64,000 nucleotides of DNA from Rhizobium leguminosarum (GCF_002953715.1 NZ_CP025012.1:3674501-3738500), one strand, 5' to 3'. Shown: positions 44,725 to 54,512, counted from the stretch's first letter. The notes: a model not told the origin generated them from the sequence alone. A program made the numbers and translations.

Positions 44725-45648
44725 ATGAACACCCTCTCCTACATCACCGTCGATGTCTTCACCTCCACGCGCTTCGAGGGCAATCCGCTTGCCGTCATTT
44801 CCGATGCGCGCGGTCTGAGCGATGTGGCGATGCAAAAGATCGCCACCGAGTTCAATTATTCCGAAGTCACCTTCGTCCTGCCGCCGGAAGACCCGCAAAA
44901 TTCCGCCCAGGTGCGCATCTTCACCCCGACGATGGAAATACCCTTTGCCGGCCATCCAAACGTCGGCACCGCCTATGTGCTCGGCCAGCAAGCGGAGATT
45001 TTCGGCAAGCCGGTCGGCGATACGCTGCGTTTCGAGGAAAAGGCCGGCATCGTCGAAGTCAGCCTGAAACGCAGCGGCGGAAAGGTTGCTGCAGCCGCCA
45101 TCCGCGCGCCGCAGCCGCTGACGATCGGCGACACCATCGCCGCCGAAACCATCGCCGGCTGCGTCTCGCTCGACCCCGGCGTCATCGTCAACACCACCCA
45201 TGCCCCGCTCTTTGCCTCGGTCGGCCTGAACTTTGCTGTCGCGGAGTTGAACGGGCTCGAAGCGCTGGCCGCCGCCCGCCCGAACCTTGCCGGGTTCCAG
45301 GCAGCTGCCGGCCGCCAGACGACGAGCGGCCACGACTTCTCGCTCTTCCTCTATGTGAGGACAGCCGAAAATCCATGGAATATTCGCGCCCGTATGTTCG
45401 CGCCCCTCGACAATGTGCCCGAGGATCCGGCAACGGGCAGCGCTTCAGCTGCGCTTGGCGCCTATCTCGTCTCGCTTGCGCCGGAGGCCGATATGAACGC
45501 CCGCATCACCATTGAACAGGGCGTCGAAATGGGCCGCCGCAGCGTCATCACCCTTGATGTCGTGAAATCGGGCGGCATCGTCACCGATGTCGTCATCTCG
45601 GGAGGCTGCGTTTCCGTCATGCGCGGAGAAATTAGCTTGCAAGACTGA
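44725..45648 (+). CDS. PhzF-family isomerase
   Basis: A 307-residue protein of the phenazine biosynthesis PhzF/YddE family (diaminopimelate-epimerase-like fold). Catalytic Glu47 is visible in NYSEVTFVL, with IPFAGHPNVGTAYVL and VPEDPATGSASAALGAYL in the second domain. No phenazine genes are near, so this is a generic family member of unknown substrate. Start at 44725 follows GGAGCAGCC. Confidence 0.87.
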   Translation: MNTLSYITVDVFTSTRFEGNPLAVISDARGLSDVAMQKIATEFNYSEVTFVLPPEDPQNSAQVRIFTPTMEIPFAGHPNVGTAYVLGQQAEIFGKPVGDTLRFEEKAGIVEVSLKRSGGKVAAAAIRAPQPLTIGDTIAAETIAGCVSLDPGVIVNTTHAPLFASVGLNFAVAELNGLEALAAARPNLAGFQAAAGRQTTSGHDFSLFLYVRTAENPWNIRARMFAPLDNVPEDPATGSASAALGAYLVSLAPEADMNARITIEQGVEMGRRSVITLDVVKSGGIVTDVVISGGCVSVMRGEISLQD

Positions 45649-45692
45649 CGGTCGCAGCTCGGACCCTACCCCTGCGTTACACGTATCTGGCG

Positions 45693-45857
45693 CTACATCA
45701 GGAAATCGCGCGAAAGCAGAGCCACTGCCCAGACGGCGAAAGCGATTAGCGCGATTTTCCAGAAATCCATCCGCTGCCTGAGGCCGGGAAGCCCGAGCGG
45801 CTTGATCACCTGTATCGCCATGGCAAGGATGAGCAGCAAGGCTATCAGCTTTGTCAT
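45693..45857 (-). CDS. Small membrane protein, 54 aa
   Basis: A short minus-strand frame with two hydrophobic helices (residues 2-18, LIALLLILAMAIQVI, and 33-47, WKIALIAFAVWAVAL) joined by a Pro/Gly/Arg loop, PLGLPGLRQR. Ribosome site is modest (GGAAAAAATAAAGC before ATG). Positioned between the PhzF-like gene and the MFS gene. Regular amino-acid content argues it is real; no family recognised. Confidence 0.6.
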   Translation of the reverse strand: MTKLIALLLILAMAIQVIKPLGLPGLRQRMDFWKIALIAFAVWAVALLSRDFLM

Positions 45858-46030
45858 GCTTTATTTTTTCCGTTTTTCGGAATGTCACAGGACGGACATT
45901 TTTCCGCGCGAACAAGAGGATCTCGACACGCCGTAAAGATATTCCGGGGCACAATCAATCATCTTGAGGCTGGGCTGAGGCAGGTCCTGCCTTATGTCCA
46001 TTGCAAATCGCTAAGACCGAGTCTGGGGAA

Positions 46031-47329
46031 ATGAAGAGAAATCTGCTGTCCGTCGCCGCGCTGCTCTTTGGCACGCTCTTTCTTTTCATGGGCAACGGCC
46101 TGCAGGGGATCCTGCTTCCCGTGCGCGGCAATCTCGAAGGCTACGCAACGACGACGCTCGGCCTGCTCGGCACCTCATGGGCGGGGGGCTTCGTCATCGG
46201 CTGCCTGATTGCGCCGAAGATCGTGCGCCGCGTCGGCCATGTGCGTGCCTTTTCAGGCTTCATCTCGATCATCGCCATCATTGCGCTGGTCAGCGGTATC
46301 ATCATTGATCCGGTCTGGTGGGTGGTCCTGCGCGCCGTCACCGGCTTCTCCACCGCCGGCACGTCGATGATCATCGAAAGCTGGCTGAACGAGCGCGCCA
46401 GCAACGAGAGCCGCGGCATGATCTTCTCGCTCTATATCGGGATCACACTCATCGGCGTCGTCGGCGGCCAGATGATGATCCCGCTCGAGGATGTGCGCAC
46501 ACCGGTGCTGTTCATGATCTGCGGCATCTTCTATTGCATCGCCATGCTGCCGACGACGCTGTCGACCGCCGCTTCGCCGCAGCCGCTGAAGGCGGTGCGC
46601 CTTGATCTGCCGGCGCTCTATCGCAACTCGCCGGTCTCCTGCCTCGGCATCCTGCTCGTCGGCATCGCCAATGGGGCCTACGGCACGCTCGGCGCCGTCT
46701 TCGGCGCCGGCGCCGGCCTGTCCGACACCAGCATCGCCGTCATGATGAGCGCCACCATCTTCGCCGGGGCGGTGATGCAGCTGCCGGCCGGCCGGCTTTC
46801 CGATCGCATCGACCGGCGTTACGTGCTCGCCGCCATGTCGGGGATCGCCGCCCTTGCCGGCCTGCTGATCTTTCTGCTCCACCCGACGTCGCCCGCCTTG
46901 CTGATCGGGCTCGTTGTCCTTTACGGCGCCGTGGCGAATACGCTCTATCCGATCGCCGTCGCCCACGCGAACGACTTCGCGGCGTCGGAGGACTTCGTCA
47001 AGGTCTCCGGCGGCCTGCTGCTGCTCTACGGCATCGGCACGGTGATCGGCCCGACGATCAGCGGTCCCGTCATGTCGGCGATCACCCCGCATGCGCTTTT
47101 CCTCGTCACCGCCATCGCCCATGTGCTGATCACCGTTTACGCCATCATCAGGAGCCGCATCCGCGCCGCCGTGCCTGCAAGCGACCGCGACGCCTACACG
47201 ACGATCCCGACCGGCACCTCGCCGATGCTGACACCGCAAAGCATGTCGCTTGCCGATCGCGGCGCCGGCAAACCTCCCGAAACCGGAAAGTCTCCCGAAA
47301 GCGGCGATCCTGCTGTAAAGTTCGGCTAG
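46031..47329 (+). CDS. MFS transporter (YcaD-like drug/metabolite exporter)
   Basis: A 432-residue membrane protein with 12 predicted helices of the major facilitator superfamily (MFS_1, YcaD-like), e.g. LLFGTLFLFMGNGLQGILLPVRG and GTSWAGGFVIGCLIAPKIVRRVGHVRAF (loop 2-3 motif). C-terminal ~40 residues are a Pro/Gly-rich tail. Start at 46031 (MKRNLLSVAALLFG); the ribosome site is weak. The stop codon abuts the start of a palindromic repeat. Substrate unknown. Confidence 0.87.
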   Translation: MKRNLLSVAALLFGTLFLFMGNGLQGILLPVRGNLEGYATTTLGLLGTSWAGGFVIGCLIAPKIVRRVGHVRAFSGFISIIAIIALVSGIIIDPVWWVVLRAVTGFSTAGTSMIIESWLNERASNESRGMIFSLYIGITLIGVVGGQMMIPLEDVRTPVLFMICGIFYCIAMLPTTLSTAASPQPLKAVRLDLPALYRNSPVSCLGILLVGIANGAYGTLGAVFGAGAGLSDTSIAVMMSATIFAGAVMQLPAGRLSDRIDRRYVLAAMSGIAALAGLLIFLLHPTSPALLIGLVVLYGAVANTLYPIAVAHANDFAASEDFVKVSGGLLLLYGIGTVIGPTISGPVMSAITPHALFLVTAIAHVLITVYAIIRSRIRAAVPASDRDAYTTIPTGTSPMLTPQSMSLADRGAGKPPETGKSPESGDPAVKFG

Positions 47330-47378
47330 AACGGGATGATTTTAGGCCGGGTCGGCCTAAAATCTGAATCCTGTTCTC
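47328..47378. repeat. Palindromic repeat, family Q (copy 1) at the MFS stop codon
   Basis: AGAACGGGATGAT...AATCCTGTTCTC with TTTAGGCCGGGTCGGCCTAAA in the centre. Family Q copy 2 lies at 52139-52190 in the opposite orientation. The MFS stop TAG overlaps its first bases. Confidence 0.7.
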
Positions 47379-47390
47379 AATATAGCTAGA

Positions 47391-47438
47391 GCAATTCCAG
47401 CAAAAGTGCGCAGCGGTTTTGCGTTCCGCAATTGCGTG
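47391..47438. repeat. Composite palindromic repeat, family P (copy 2)
   Basis: GCAATT-type arms enclosing AGCAAAAGTGCGCAGCGGTTTTGC, followed by GCAATTGC. Family members are at 21637, 52082 and 60374. Just upstream of the DUF1192 gene. Confidence 0.65.
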
Positions 47439-47472
47439 AGGAAAGCTATAGGCAGCGAACGGAGGACGAACC

Positions 47473-47664
47473 ATGAGCTTCATCGATGATGACCGGCCGC
47501 AGAAGAAAGTCGCCCACGAGATCGGCGCCGATCTCTCCATGCTTTCGGTCGACGAGTTGAAGGCGCGGGTGGAATTGCTGAAGACGGAGATCGCCCGTCT
47601 CGAGGCCGAGGCCGGTCGCAAGGCCTCCGGGCGGCAGGCGGCGGAAAGCTTCTTCCGCTCGTAA
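47473..47664 (+). CDS. DUF1192 protein, 63 aa
   Basis: A 63-residue DUF1192 family protein: MSFIDDDRPQKKVAHEIGADLSMLSVDELKARVELLKTEIARLEAE, a charged N-terminus followed by a coiled coil. The family is common in Rhizobiales and of unknown role. Strong ribosome site GGAGGACGAACC before ATG. The next gene on this strand is rcdA, after a 390-base gap. Confidence 0.87.
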   Translation: MSFIDDDRPQKKVAHEIGADLSMLSVDELKARVELLKTEIARLEAEAGRKASGRQAAESFFRS

Positions 47665-47738
47665 TCCGCTAAAAACCCCGAAAAACAAGGCTATAGGCGG
47701 ATAAAATAGCCCGCCTCAAGTCTTAATTCGGCACAATG

Positions 47739-47753
47739 TTAATAAAATATTAA
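47739..47753. promoter_or_regulatory. CtrA box (perfect TTAA-N7-TTAA)
   Basis: TTAA, 7 bases (TAAAATA), TTAA at 47739-47753. A -10-like CTATAT lies at 47770-47775, 16 bases after the box, the usual spacing of CtrA-activated promoters. It would start transcription near 47782, just before a terminator hairpin, i.e. in front of the candidate small RNA. Confidence 0.55.
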
Positions 47754-47781
47754 GCTTTATAAGATATTACTATATTCATCC

Positions 47782-47880
47782 GGATTTTCTCTGGATCTCA
47801 GACAGTTTTCCAAGCGGTGAATTGGTCTGATTTTTCTCCCTGTTTTACCTTGAGAGCCGCGATTGCGGCTCTTCTTTTTC
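47782..47880 (+). ncRNA. Candidate CtrA-controlled small RNA
   Basis: Inferred transcript: CtrA box with -10 CTATAT upstream, start near 47782, and a strong rho-independent terminator (stem AGAGCCGC / GCGGCTCT with loop GATT, 47853-47872, then TCTTTTTC) giving about 100 nt. There is no open frame of note in it. It could also be a leader or an independent 3' fragment of rcdA regulation, or a known rhizobial small RNA I do not recognise by position. Confidence 0.4.
47853..47880 (+). terminator. Rho-independent terminator between DUF1192 and rcdA
   Basis: Perfect 8-bp stem with a 4-base loop and a T-rich tail, about 190 bases after the DUF1192 stop and 175 before the rcdA start. It is too far from the DUF1192 gene to be its obvious terminator, hence the small-RNA proposal. 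Confidence 0.8.
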
Positions 47881-47914
47881 CTATGGCCGGCGCACTTCCA
47901 CGAAACTGTGGAGA

Positions 47915-47929
47915 TTAACCCTTTCTTAA
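47915..47929. promoter_or_regulatory. CtrA box (perfect TTAA-N7-TTAA) upstream of rcdA
   Basis: TTAA, 7 bases (CCCTTTC), TTAA, 126 bases before the rcdA start. CtrA of Caulobacter and Sinorhizobium uses this site. Fits reported control of rcdA by CtrA in S. meliloti. Confidence 0.6.
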
Positions 47930-48055
47930 GAAACGGCTTGCGCATTTGGGCTAATGATACCATCTTAAAGTCATAAAAACCCGGCCTGGAAACTTTTTCG
48001 TCGGTGCCGGCGTTACCTGAATATATGTAGCTGCGTGCAAACAGGGACTATTGCG

Positions 48056-48571
48056 ATGTCGGAAGTTGGGTTGAACACGATCAGTTTTGCAGGCCGCGCC
48101 GCTGCATCCTCGCAGTTCAAGGCACTTTACGCGGAAGGCATGTCGCTGGTCGAAGAGACTGCCGCCTACCTCGACGGCCAGGGCCGCGCCGCCTCCAAGG
48201 TTTTGCCGCGGATGGCCTCAGTTCTCTACGCCGCGGAATCGATGCGTTTGACCACCCGCCTGATGCAGATGGCCTCTTGGCTGCTGTTGCAGCGCGCCGT
48301 CAACAATGGCGAAATGTCCCGTGACCAGGTACTCGCCGAGAAGAACAAGGTTCGCCTCGACGGCTTCAACGTCGACCGCGCCGCACCCGGCTGGGGTGAC
48401 CTGCCGGAATCCTTCCGCGACCTCGTCGAACGCTCGCTACGTCTACAGAACCGCATCGCCCTGCTCGACCGCGAGATCTACCGCCCGTCCGAAGCGGTGA
48501 TCATTCATGATAATCAGAACAGCGTCCAGGCCCAGCTTTCCCTGCTGCAGACCGCCTTCGGCAACAGCTGA
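48056..48571 (+). CDS. rcdA: RcdA-like regulator of CtrA degradation (DUF1465)
   Basis: A 171-residue DUF1465 protein; Caulobacter RcdA belongs to this family and works with CpdR and PopA as an adaptor for ClpXP proteolysis of CtrA. Helical protein: FKALYAEGMSLVEETAAYLDGQGRA, VLPRMASVLYAAESMRLTTRLMQMASWLLLQRAVNNGEMS, and a C-terminal helix (SLRLQNRIALLDREIYRP). Start at 48056 (MSEVGLNTISFAGRAAASSQ) follows AGGGA 9 nt upstream. Preceded by a perfect CtrA box. Confidence 0.85.
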   Translation: MSEVGLNTISFAGRAAASSQFKALYAEGMSLVEETAAYLDGQGRAASKVLPRMASVLYAAESMRLTTRLMQMASWLLLQRAVNNGEMSRDQVLAEKNKVRLDGFNVDRAAPGWGDLPESFRDLVERSLRLQNRIALLDREIYRPSEAVIIHDNQNSVQAQLSLLQTAFGNS

Positions 48572-48594
48572 CCGATCCGCAAGAATTCGATACG

Positions 48595-48627
48595 AACCGG
48601 CTGCGTCTTACGCGGCCGGTTTTTTGT
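48595..48627 (+). terminator. Rho-independent terminator of rcdA
   Basis: Stem AACCGGC / GCCGGTT enclosing a small GCGT/ACGC hairpin, then TTTTTG, 24 bases after the rcdA stop. Confidence 0.8.
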
Positions 48628-48670
48628 TTGCCGCTGAACACCACCATTCCTACAGCGCCATTGCAAACGC

Positions 48671-48694
48671 AAAAAAGCCCGGCGAAACCGGGCT
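48671..48694 (-). terminator. Rho-independent terminator of rpmE
   Basis: On the minus strand AGCCCGG pairs with CCGGGCT around loop TTTCG, followed by TTTTT; about 29 bases after the rpmE stop. Confidence 0.82.
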
Positions 48695-48722
48695 CTCTTC
48701 GAATTCCATCAAGCAAAAGCGA

Positions 48723-48944
48723 TTAGAGGCCGAGACCGCCGAAACGCTTGTTGAACTTGGAGACGCGGCCGCCGCGGTCCATGAGCTGCTGGTTGCCGCC
48801 GGTCCAGGCCGGATGCGACTTGGAATCGATCTCGAGGTTCATGACAGCGCCCTCCGAACCCCAGGTCGAGCGGGTTTCGTATTCGGTGCCATCGGTCATG
48901 ACTACCTTGATCATGTGATATTCGGGATGGATGCCTGCCTTCAT
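48723..48944 (-). CDS. rpmE: Ribosomal protein L31, cysteine-free type
   Basis: 50S ribosomal protein L31, 73 residues: MKAGIHPEYHMIKVVMTDGTEYETRSTWGSEGAVMNLEIDSKSHPAWTGG. It has no cysteine, so it is the zinc-independent (C-) form. Start at 48944; upstream 13 codons of frame are discounted. Convergent with rcdA, each with its own terminator. Confidence 0.95.
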   Translation of the reverse strand: MKAGIHPEYHMIKVVMTDGTEYETRSTWGSEGAVMNLEIDSKSHPAWTGGNQQLMDRGGRVSKFNKRFGGLGL

Positions 48945-49137
48945 AACAATCTTCCTGCGATACCGGAGTTCAATTTGCCGCATGCAGTTGCGGCCAACGA
49001 ACCGATTGAATAAATGAAGCCGCAGTCGTGATGGCTACGGCTTCCCATTAGGATGCGGTGCCTATACATGAAGGACGCCTAGATAACAAGAGCCTACAGG
49101 CCGCATTGCGCGGGTCCTGCGGGCGATCGGAGACGAT

Positions 49138-50940
<1,803 letters not shown>

Positions 50941-51083
50941 CCGGCGCGCACTTCTTCCGCCAATAGCGACTAAAGTCTGAACCCGCTGCGCCTCCCCGCG
51001 GTTGTCTTTCGCGCGTCCCGCCCTAACCTCTTCATTCCCCGGGGTGGGGATATTGCTGCTCAAATCCTTGGGAGGAGATAGGA

Positions 51084-52076
51084 ATGGCGCTTTCCGATAT
51101 AACGCGACGTACGGGCCTTGCGCTCGGTTTCGGTGTGCTTGCGGCCTTTGCCGTCGGTGCGTCTGCCGCTGCTGCGGATTTTCCCGATCGCGCGATCACC
51201 ATGGTCGTGCCCTTCGCGGCCGGCGGCTCGACCGACGTCGTCGCCCGCATCGTCGCGCAGAAGATGTCGGAGGATCTCGGCCAGCAGGTGATCGTCCAGA
51301 ACGTCGCCGGCGCCGGCGGCAATCTCGGCGCCGGTAACGTCGCCCGCGCCGAACCGGACGGTTACACCATCCTGATGGGTACGGTCGCGACCCACGCCCT
51401 CAATCCGCTGATCCTGAAATCGACACCCTACGATCCCGAAAAGGATTTCGCGCCGATCTCGCTGCTCGTCGTCGTGCCGAACGTGCTGGTCGTCAATCCA
51501 GAATTGCCGGCAAAGACCGTGCAGGAGCTGATCGCCCTGCTAAAGGCCGAGCCCGACAAATACAGCTACGCCTCATCGGGCAACGGCACGCCGCTGCATC
51601 TTTCCGGAGAGCTCTTCAAGTCCATGGCCGGCGTCAGCATGCAGCACATTCCCTATAAGGGCGCCGGCCCGGCATTGAACGACGTCATCGGCAACCAGGT
51701 GCCGATCATGTTCGACAACCTGCCCTCCTCGTCGAGCCATATCAAGGCCGGCACCCTGCGGGCGCTGGCCGTGACCACGGCCGTGCGCGCGCCCTCCTTC
51801 CCCGATGTGCCCACGATCGCCGAGTCAGGCATTCCAGGTTACGAGACCTATACCTGGAACGCGCTTTTCGCCCCTGCCAAGACGCCGAACGAGGCAGTGA
51901 TGCGCCTCAACGCCTCGGCTAAAAAGGCGCTCGCCGACCCAGCCGTCGCTGAACGCATGAAGGAATTCAGCGCCACCATCGTCGGCTCGACGCCGGAGGA
52001 ACTCGCCACCCATGTGAAGGCCGAGCTCGCCAAATGGGGACCGGTCGTCAAGGGTGCGAACATCCAGATGGAGTGA
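51084..52076 (+). CDS. Tripartite tricarboxylate transporter substrate-binding protein (TctC/Bug family)
   Basis: A 330-residue periplasmic binding protein with a Sec signal peptide (cleavage near ASAAAA). Motifs of the TctC/Bug family: DRAITMVVPFAAGGSTDVVARIVAQKMSEDLGQQVIVQNVAGAGGN, and PYDPEKDFAPISL. No tctA/tctB membrane genes are adjacent, so it is an orphan; orphan Bug proteins are often sensors or work with distant transporters. Confidence 0.9.
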   Translation: MALSDITRRTGLALGFGVLAAFAVGASAAAADFPDRAITMVVPFAAGGSTDVVARIVAQKMSEDLGQQVIVQNVAGAGGNLGAGNVARAEPDGYTILMGTVATHALNPLILKSTPYDPEKDFAPISLLVVVPNVLVVNPELPAKTVQELIALLKAEPDKYSYASSGNGTPLHLSGELFKSMAGVSMQHIPYKGAGPALNDVIGNQVPIMFDNLPSSSSHIKAGTLRALAVTTAVRAPSFPDVPTIAESGIPGYETYTWNALFAPAKTPNEAVMRLNASAKKALADPAVAERMKEFSATIVGSTPEELATHVKAELAKWGPVVKGANIQME

Positions 52077-52081
52077 TGCCG

Positions 52082-52125
52082 GCATGATGCCGAAAAGTGT
52101 GAGCAGTTTTCGGATGACATCATGC
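52082..52125. repeat. Composite palindromic repeat, family P (copy 3)
   Basis: GCATGATG...CATCATGC outer arms with CCGAAAA...TTTTCGG inner arms around GTGTGAGCA. Lies 5 bases after the TctC-like stop. Confidence 0.7.
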
Positions 52126-52138
52126 TCGACGCTTTAAT

Positions 52139-52190
52139 GAGAACAGGATTCTGATTTTAGGCCGACCCGGCCTGAAATCATCCTGTTCTC
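52139..52190. repeat. Palindromic repeat, family Q (copy 2)
   Basis: GAGAACAGGAT and ATCCTGTTCTC arms (52139-52149 and 52180-52190) around GATTTTAGGCCGACCCGGCCTGAAATC; the opposite orientation of copy 1 at 47328. Confidence 0.75.
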
Positions 52191-52360
52191 GAGGCATAGC
52201 CGCTGGTGTCCTCATTCACTTGCGTCCAATGGAAACGGTGACAATTGGACGCTAAGCAACCCATTCCTGATTAAGGTAGTGGAAAAGCTCGCCATTTTGA
52301 TCTAGCCTCCGCTAAGCTGATGGTTGCAATTCAGCGTTTTTGGGATTTCGGGAGACATCT

Positions 52361-52549
52361 ATGTATAAATTCGAAGTCTATAAGGATAAGGCCGGCGAGT
52401 TCCGCTTCCGCTTCAAGGCATCGAACGGGGAAGCTATGTTCTCGTCTGAGGGCTACAAGGCGAAGGCGTCCGCCATGAGTGCCATCGAATCCATCAAGAA
52501 GAACACGCCAGGCGCCGAGGTCGTCGACCAGACGAAGGCCGAGTCCTGA
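52361..52549 (+). CDS. YegP-like (DUF1508) protein, 62 aa
   Basis: A 62-residue UPF0339/DUF1508 protein: MYKFEVYKDKAGEFRFRFKASNGEAMFSSEGYKAKASAMSAIESIKKN. The family has a small beta-rich fold with one or two repeats; this one has a single repeat, E. coli YegP has two. Function unknown. GGGAGA ribosome site 6 nt upstream. Confidence 0.88.
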   Translation: MYKFEVYKDKAGEFRFRFKASNGEAMFSSEGYKAKASAMSAIESIKKNTPGAEVVDQTKAES

Positions 52550-52681
52550 GCAGACCGGCAGCGGTGGCGTGATTGCCGCCCTGCCCTTTCGCGCCCTTGA
52601 GCAGCGCCGGCGCCCTTGAGCCCGGCCCGCTTGCGATTTTCGGCGCCATTTTTCTTTTTCGCATATTTTTTTTGAAAACCA

Positions 52682-52706
52682 TGTCGAAACGACCGGTGGC
52701 CGCGTC
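52682..52706 (+). promoter_or_regulatory. ECF42-type promoter in front of the DGPF-sigma pair
   Basis: TGTCGA, 15-base spacer, CGTC. These are the -35 and -10 elements reported for ECF42 sigma factors. It lies 112 bases before the DGPF protein gene, so the sigma factor would control its own operon. Confidence 0.6.
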
Positions 52707-52817
52707 TCATTGTTTCGGAACGGCCGCGCCGCTCCGCCGGGCTTTACGGTTTTCGGGATATCGATCCCCGCTCTTGGCATGCCCGGATCAACGCAACAAC
52801 GAGATCAGGAGTTTTCC

Positions 52818-53156
52818 ATGCAATATGCTCTCATCATTCGCGAAGCCGCCGAAGATTTCGCCCGCCGCGACGATCCCGCCTATCGCGACGGCTGGGTCGC
52901 CTACAGCAAGGCGCTTGCTCAGGCAGGGATCATGACTGGCGGCGCCGGGCTGACAGGCCCGGAGACCGGCACGATCGTGCGCCGCAAAGGCGAGGAACAC
53001 GATGTTCAGGACGGGCCTTATCCGGAGGGCAAGGAACAGCTCGGCGGCTTCTATCTGATCGACGTCCCCGACATCGACACTGCGCTCGAATGGGCGACCC
53101 GCGTCCCGATCTCCGACAAGGGTTCGGTCGAGGTGCGCCCGCGCCTGCAGATGTGA
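52818..53156 (+). CDS. YCII-related DGPF-domain protein
   Basis: A 112-residue YCII/DGPF family protein: MQYALIIREAAEDFARRDDPAYRDGWVAYSKALAQAGIMTGG, with the motif DGPYPEGKEQLGGFYLIDV that gives the family its name. DGPF proteins are the standard partners of ECF42 sigma factors, and here the sigma gene follows 7 bases later. Their biochemical role is not known. Confidence 0.9.
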   Translation: MQYALIIREAAEDFARRDDPAYRDGWVAYSKALAQAGIMTGGAGLTGPETGTIVRRKGEEHDVQDGPYPEGKEQLGGFYLIDVPDIDTALEWATRVPISDKGSVEVRPRLQM

Positions 53157-53163
53157 GGCGGCA

Positions 53164-54402
53164 ATGCCGCCCGATGCCGGACGCGCTGCCGAAAAGGTGG
53201 CGCGTCAGTCCTACGGCAAGCTGATCGCCTTCCTCGCCGCCCGCTCGCGCGACGTGCCGGCGGCAGAGGATGCATTGTCGGAAGCACTGGCGTCGGCGCT
53301 TCGCGTCTGGCCGGAGCGCGGCGTTCCCGGCAATCCGGAAGCCTGGCTGCTGGTGGCCGCGCGCCGCAATCTCATGCAGGCGGCCCGCCACCGCACCGTC
53401 GAGGCCAACGCGCAAACGACGATATCGGTCGCCTTCGAGGAGGCGGAGGAACGCATGAACGAAGCCGGCAACGCCGTCTTTCCCGATGAGCGGCTGAAGC
53501 TGCTCTTCGCCTGCACCCATCCCGCCATCGACAGCTCCGTGCATACGGCGCTGATGCTGCAGACCGTTCTCGGCATCGAGGCGAGAACCATCGCCCGATC
53601 CTTCGTCGTCTCACCGGAGGCGATGAGCCAGCGGCTGGTGCGGGCCAAGATGAAGATCCGCGATGCCGGCATTCCCTTCGCCGTCCCGCCTCGCCCCGCC
53701 TTGCCGGAGCGTCTTGCGGCGGTGCTCTCGGCGATCTACGCGGCTTACGGTCTCGGCTGGGACGGTCTCGACGGAGAGAACGAACGCCCTTCGCTTGCCG
53801 GCGAGGCGATCTGGCTCGGCCGCGCGCTTCTGGCGGTGCTGCCGGACGAACCGGAAGCGGTCGGGCTGCTCTCCTTGATGCTTCACTGCGAAGCCCGCCG
53901 CAGCGCCCGGCGCGACGGTAGCGGCCGATATGTGCCGCTGGACGAGCAGGATACGGCCGCTTGGAACGCGATCATGATTGCCGAGGCGGATGCACTGCTG
54001 CGCAAGGCCGGCGGCTTCGACCGTTTCGGCCCCTTCCAGTGTCAGGCGGCGATCCAGTCCGTGCATGCGGCGCGCCGGCTGTCGGGAACGACCGACTGGC
54101 AGGCGCTGACGACACTCTACGCGGCGCTGGTAATGATGAAGCCGACGCTGGGTGCACGCGTCAGCCAGGCTGCGGTGATCGGCCGGGCCTTGAGCGCCGC
54201 TGCCGGCCTGGAGGGGCTCGACAAGCTCGATCCGCGCGACATAGCAAGCTACCAGCCCTACTGGGCGGTGCGTGCCTTTCTGCTGACCCAGGCCGGCGAT
54301 GATACCGCCGCAGCCGACGCCTATATGACGGCAATCGGCCTCAGCGACAGCCCCGCCGTGCGCGACTTTCTCGCCAACCGGTTAAAGGTTGTGCAGCGGT
54401 AA
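53164..54402 (+). CDS. ECF42-type RNA polymerase sigma factor with C-terminal extension
   Basis: A 412-residue sigma factor. Residues about 10-90 are the ECF sigma-2 region (LIAFLAARSRDVPAAEDALSEALASALRVWPERGVPGNPEAWLLVAARRN), residues about 125-175 sigma-4 (LMLQTVLGIEARTIARSFVVSPEAMSQRLVRAKMKIRDAG), and the remaining ~230 residues form the DUF6596/TPR-like extension that replaces an anti-sigma factor in the ECF42 group. It is translated with the DGPF gene and no anti-sigma gene is near. The upstream promoter matches its own target motif. Confidence 0.88.
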   Translation: MPPDAGRAAEKVARQSYGKLIAFLAARSRDVPAAEDALSEALASALRVWPERGVPGNPEAWLLVAARRNLMQAARHRTVEANAQTTISVAFEEAEERMNEAGNAVFPDERLKLLFACTHPAIDSSVHTALMLQTVLGIEARTIARSFVVSPEAMSQRLVRAKMKIRDAGIPFAVPPRPALPERLAAVLSAIYAAYGLGWDGLDGENERPSLAGEAIWLGRALLAVLPDEPEAVGLLSLMLHCEARRSARRDGSGRYVPLDEQDTAAWNAIMIAEADALLRKAGGFDRFGPFQCQAAIQSVHAARRLSGTTDWQALTTLYAALVMMKPTLGARVSQAAVIGRALSAAAGLEGLDKLDPRDIASYQPYWAVRAFLLTQAGDDTAAADAYMTAIGLSDSPAVRDFLANRLKVVQR

Positions 54403-54412
54403 TGTCAGCCCG

Positions 54413-54512
54413 CTGCATAACTCCTAAAATCGGAATCGATTTAAGGAGTTATGCAGCCATTCAAAGTGTTTCGGCGTCCTTTGCGCGTCTTCAAAGAGGC
54501 GCGGCGCTGTAA
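54413..54512 (-). repeat. RIME-like element E
   Basis: CTGCATAA palindrome (54413-54456) then a partly decayed CTACAGCG palindrome that ends right at the stop of the MotB-like gene (GCGCTGTAA at 54504-54512). Same orientation as C and D. Lies between convergent genes. Confidence 0.8.
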
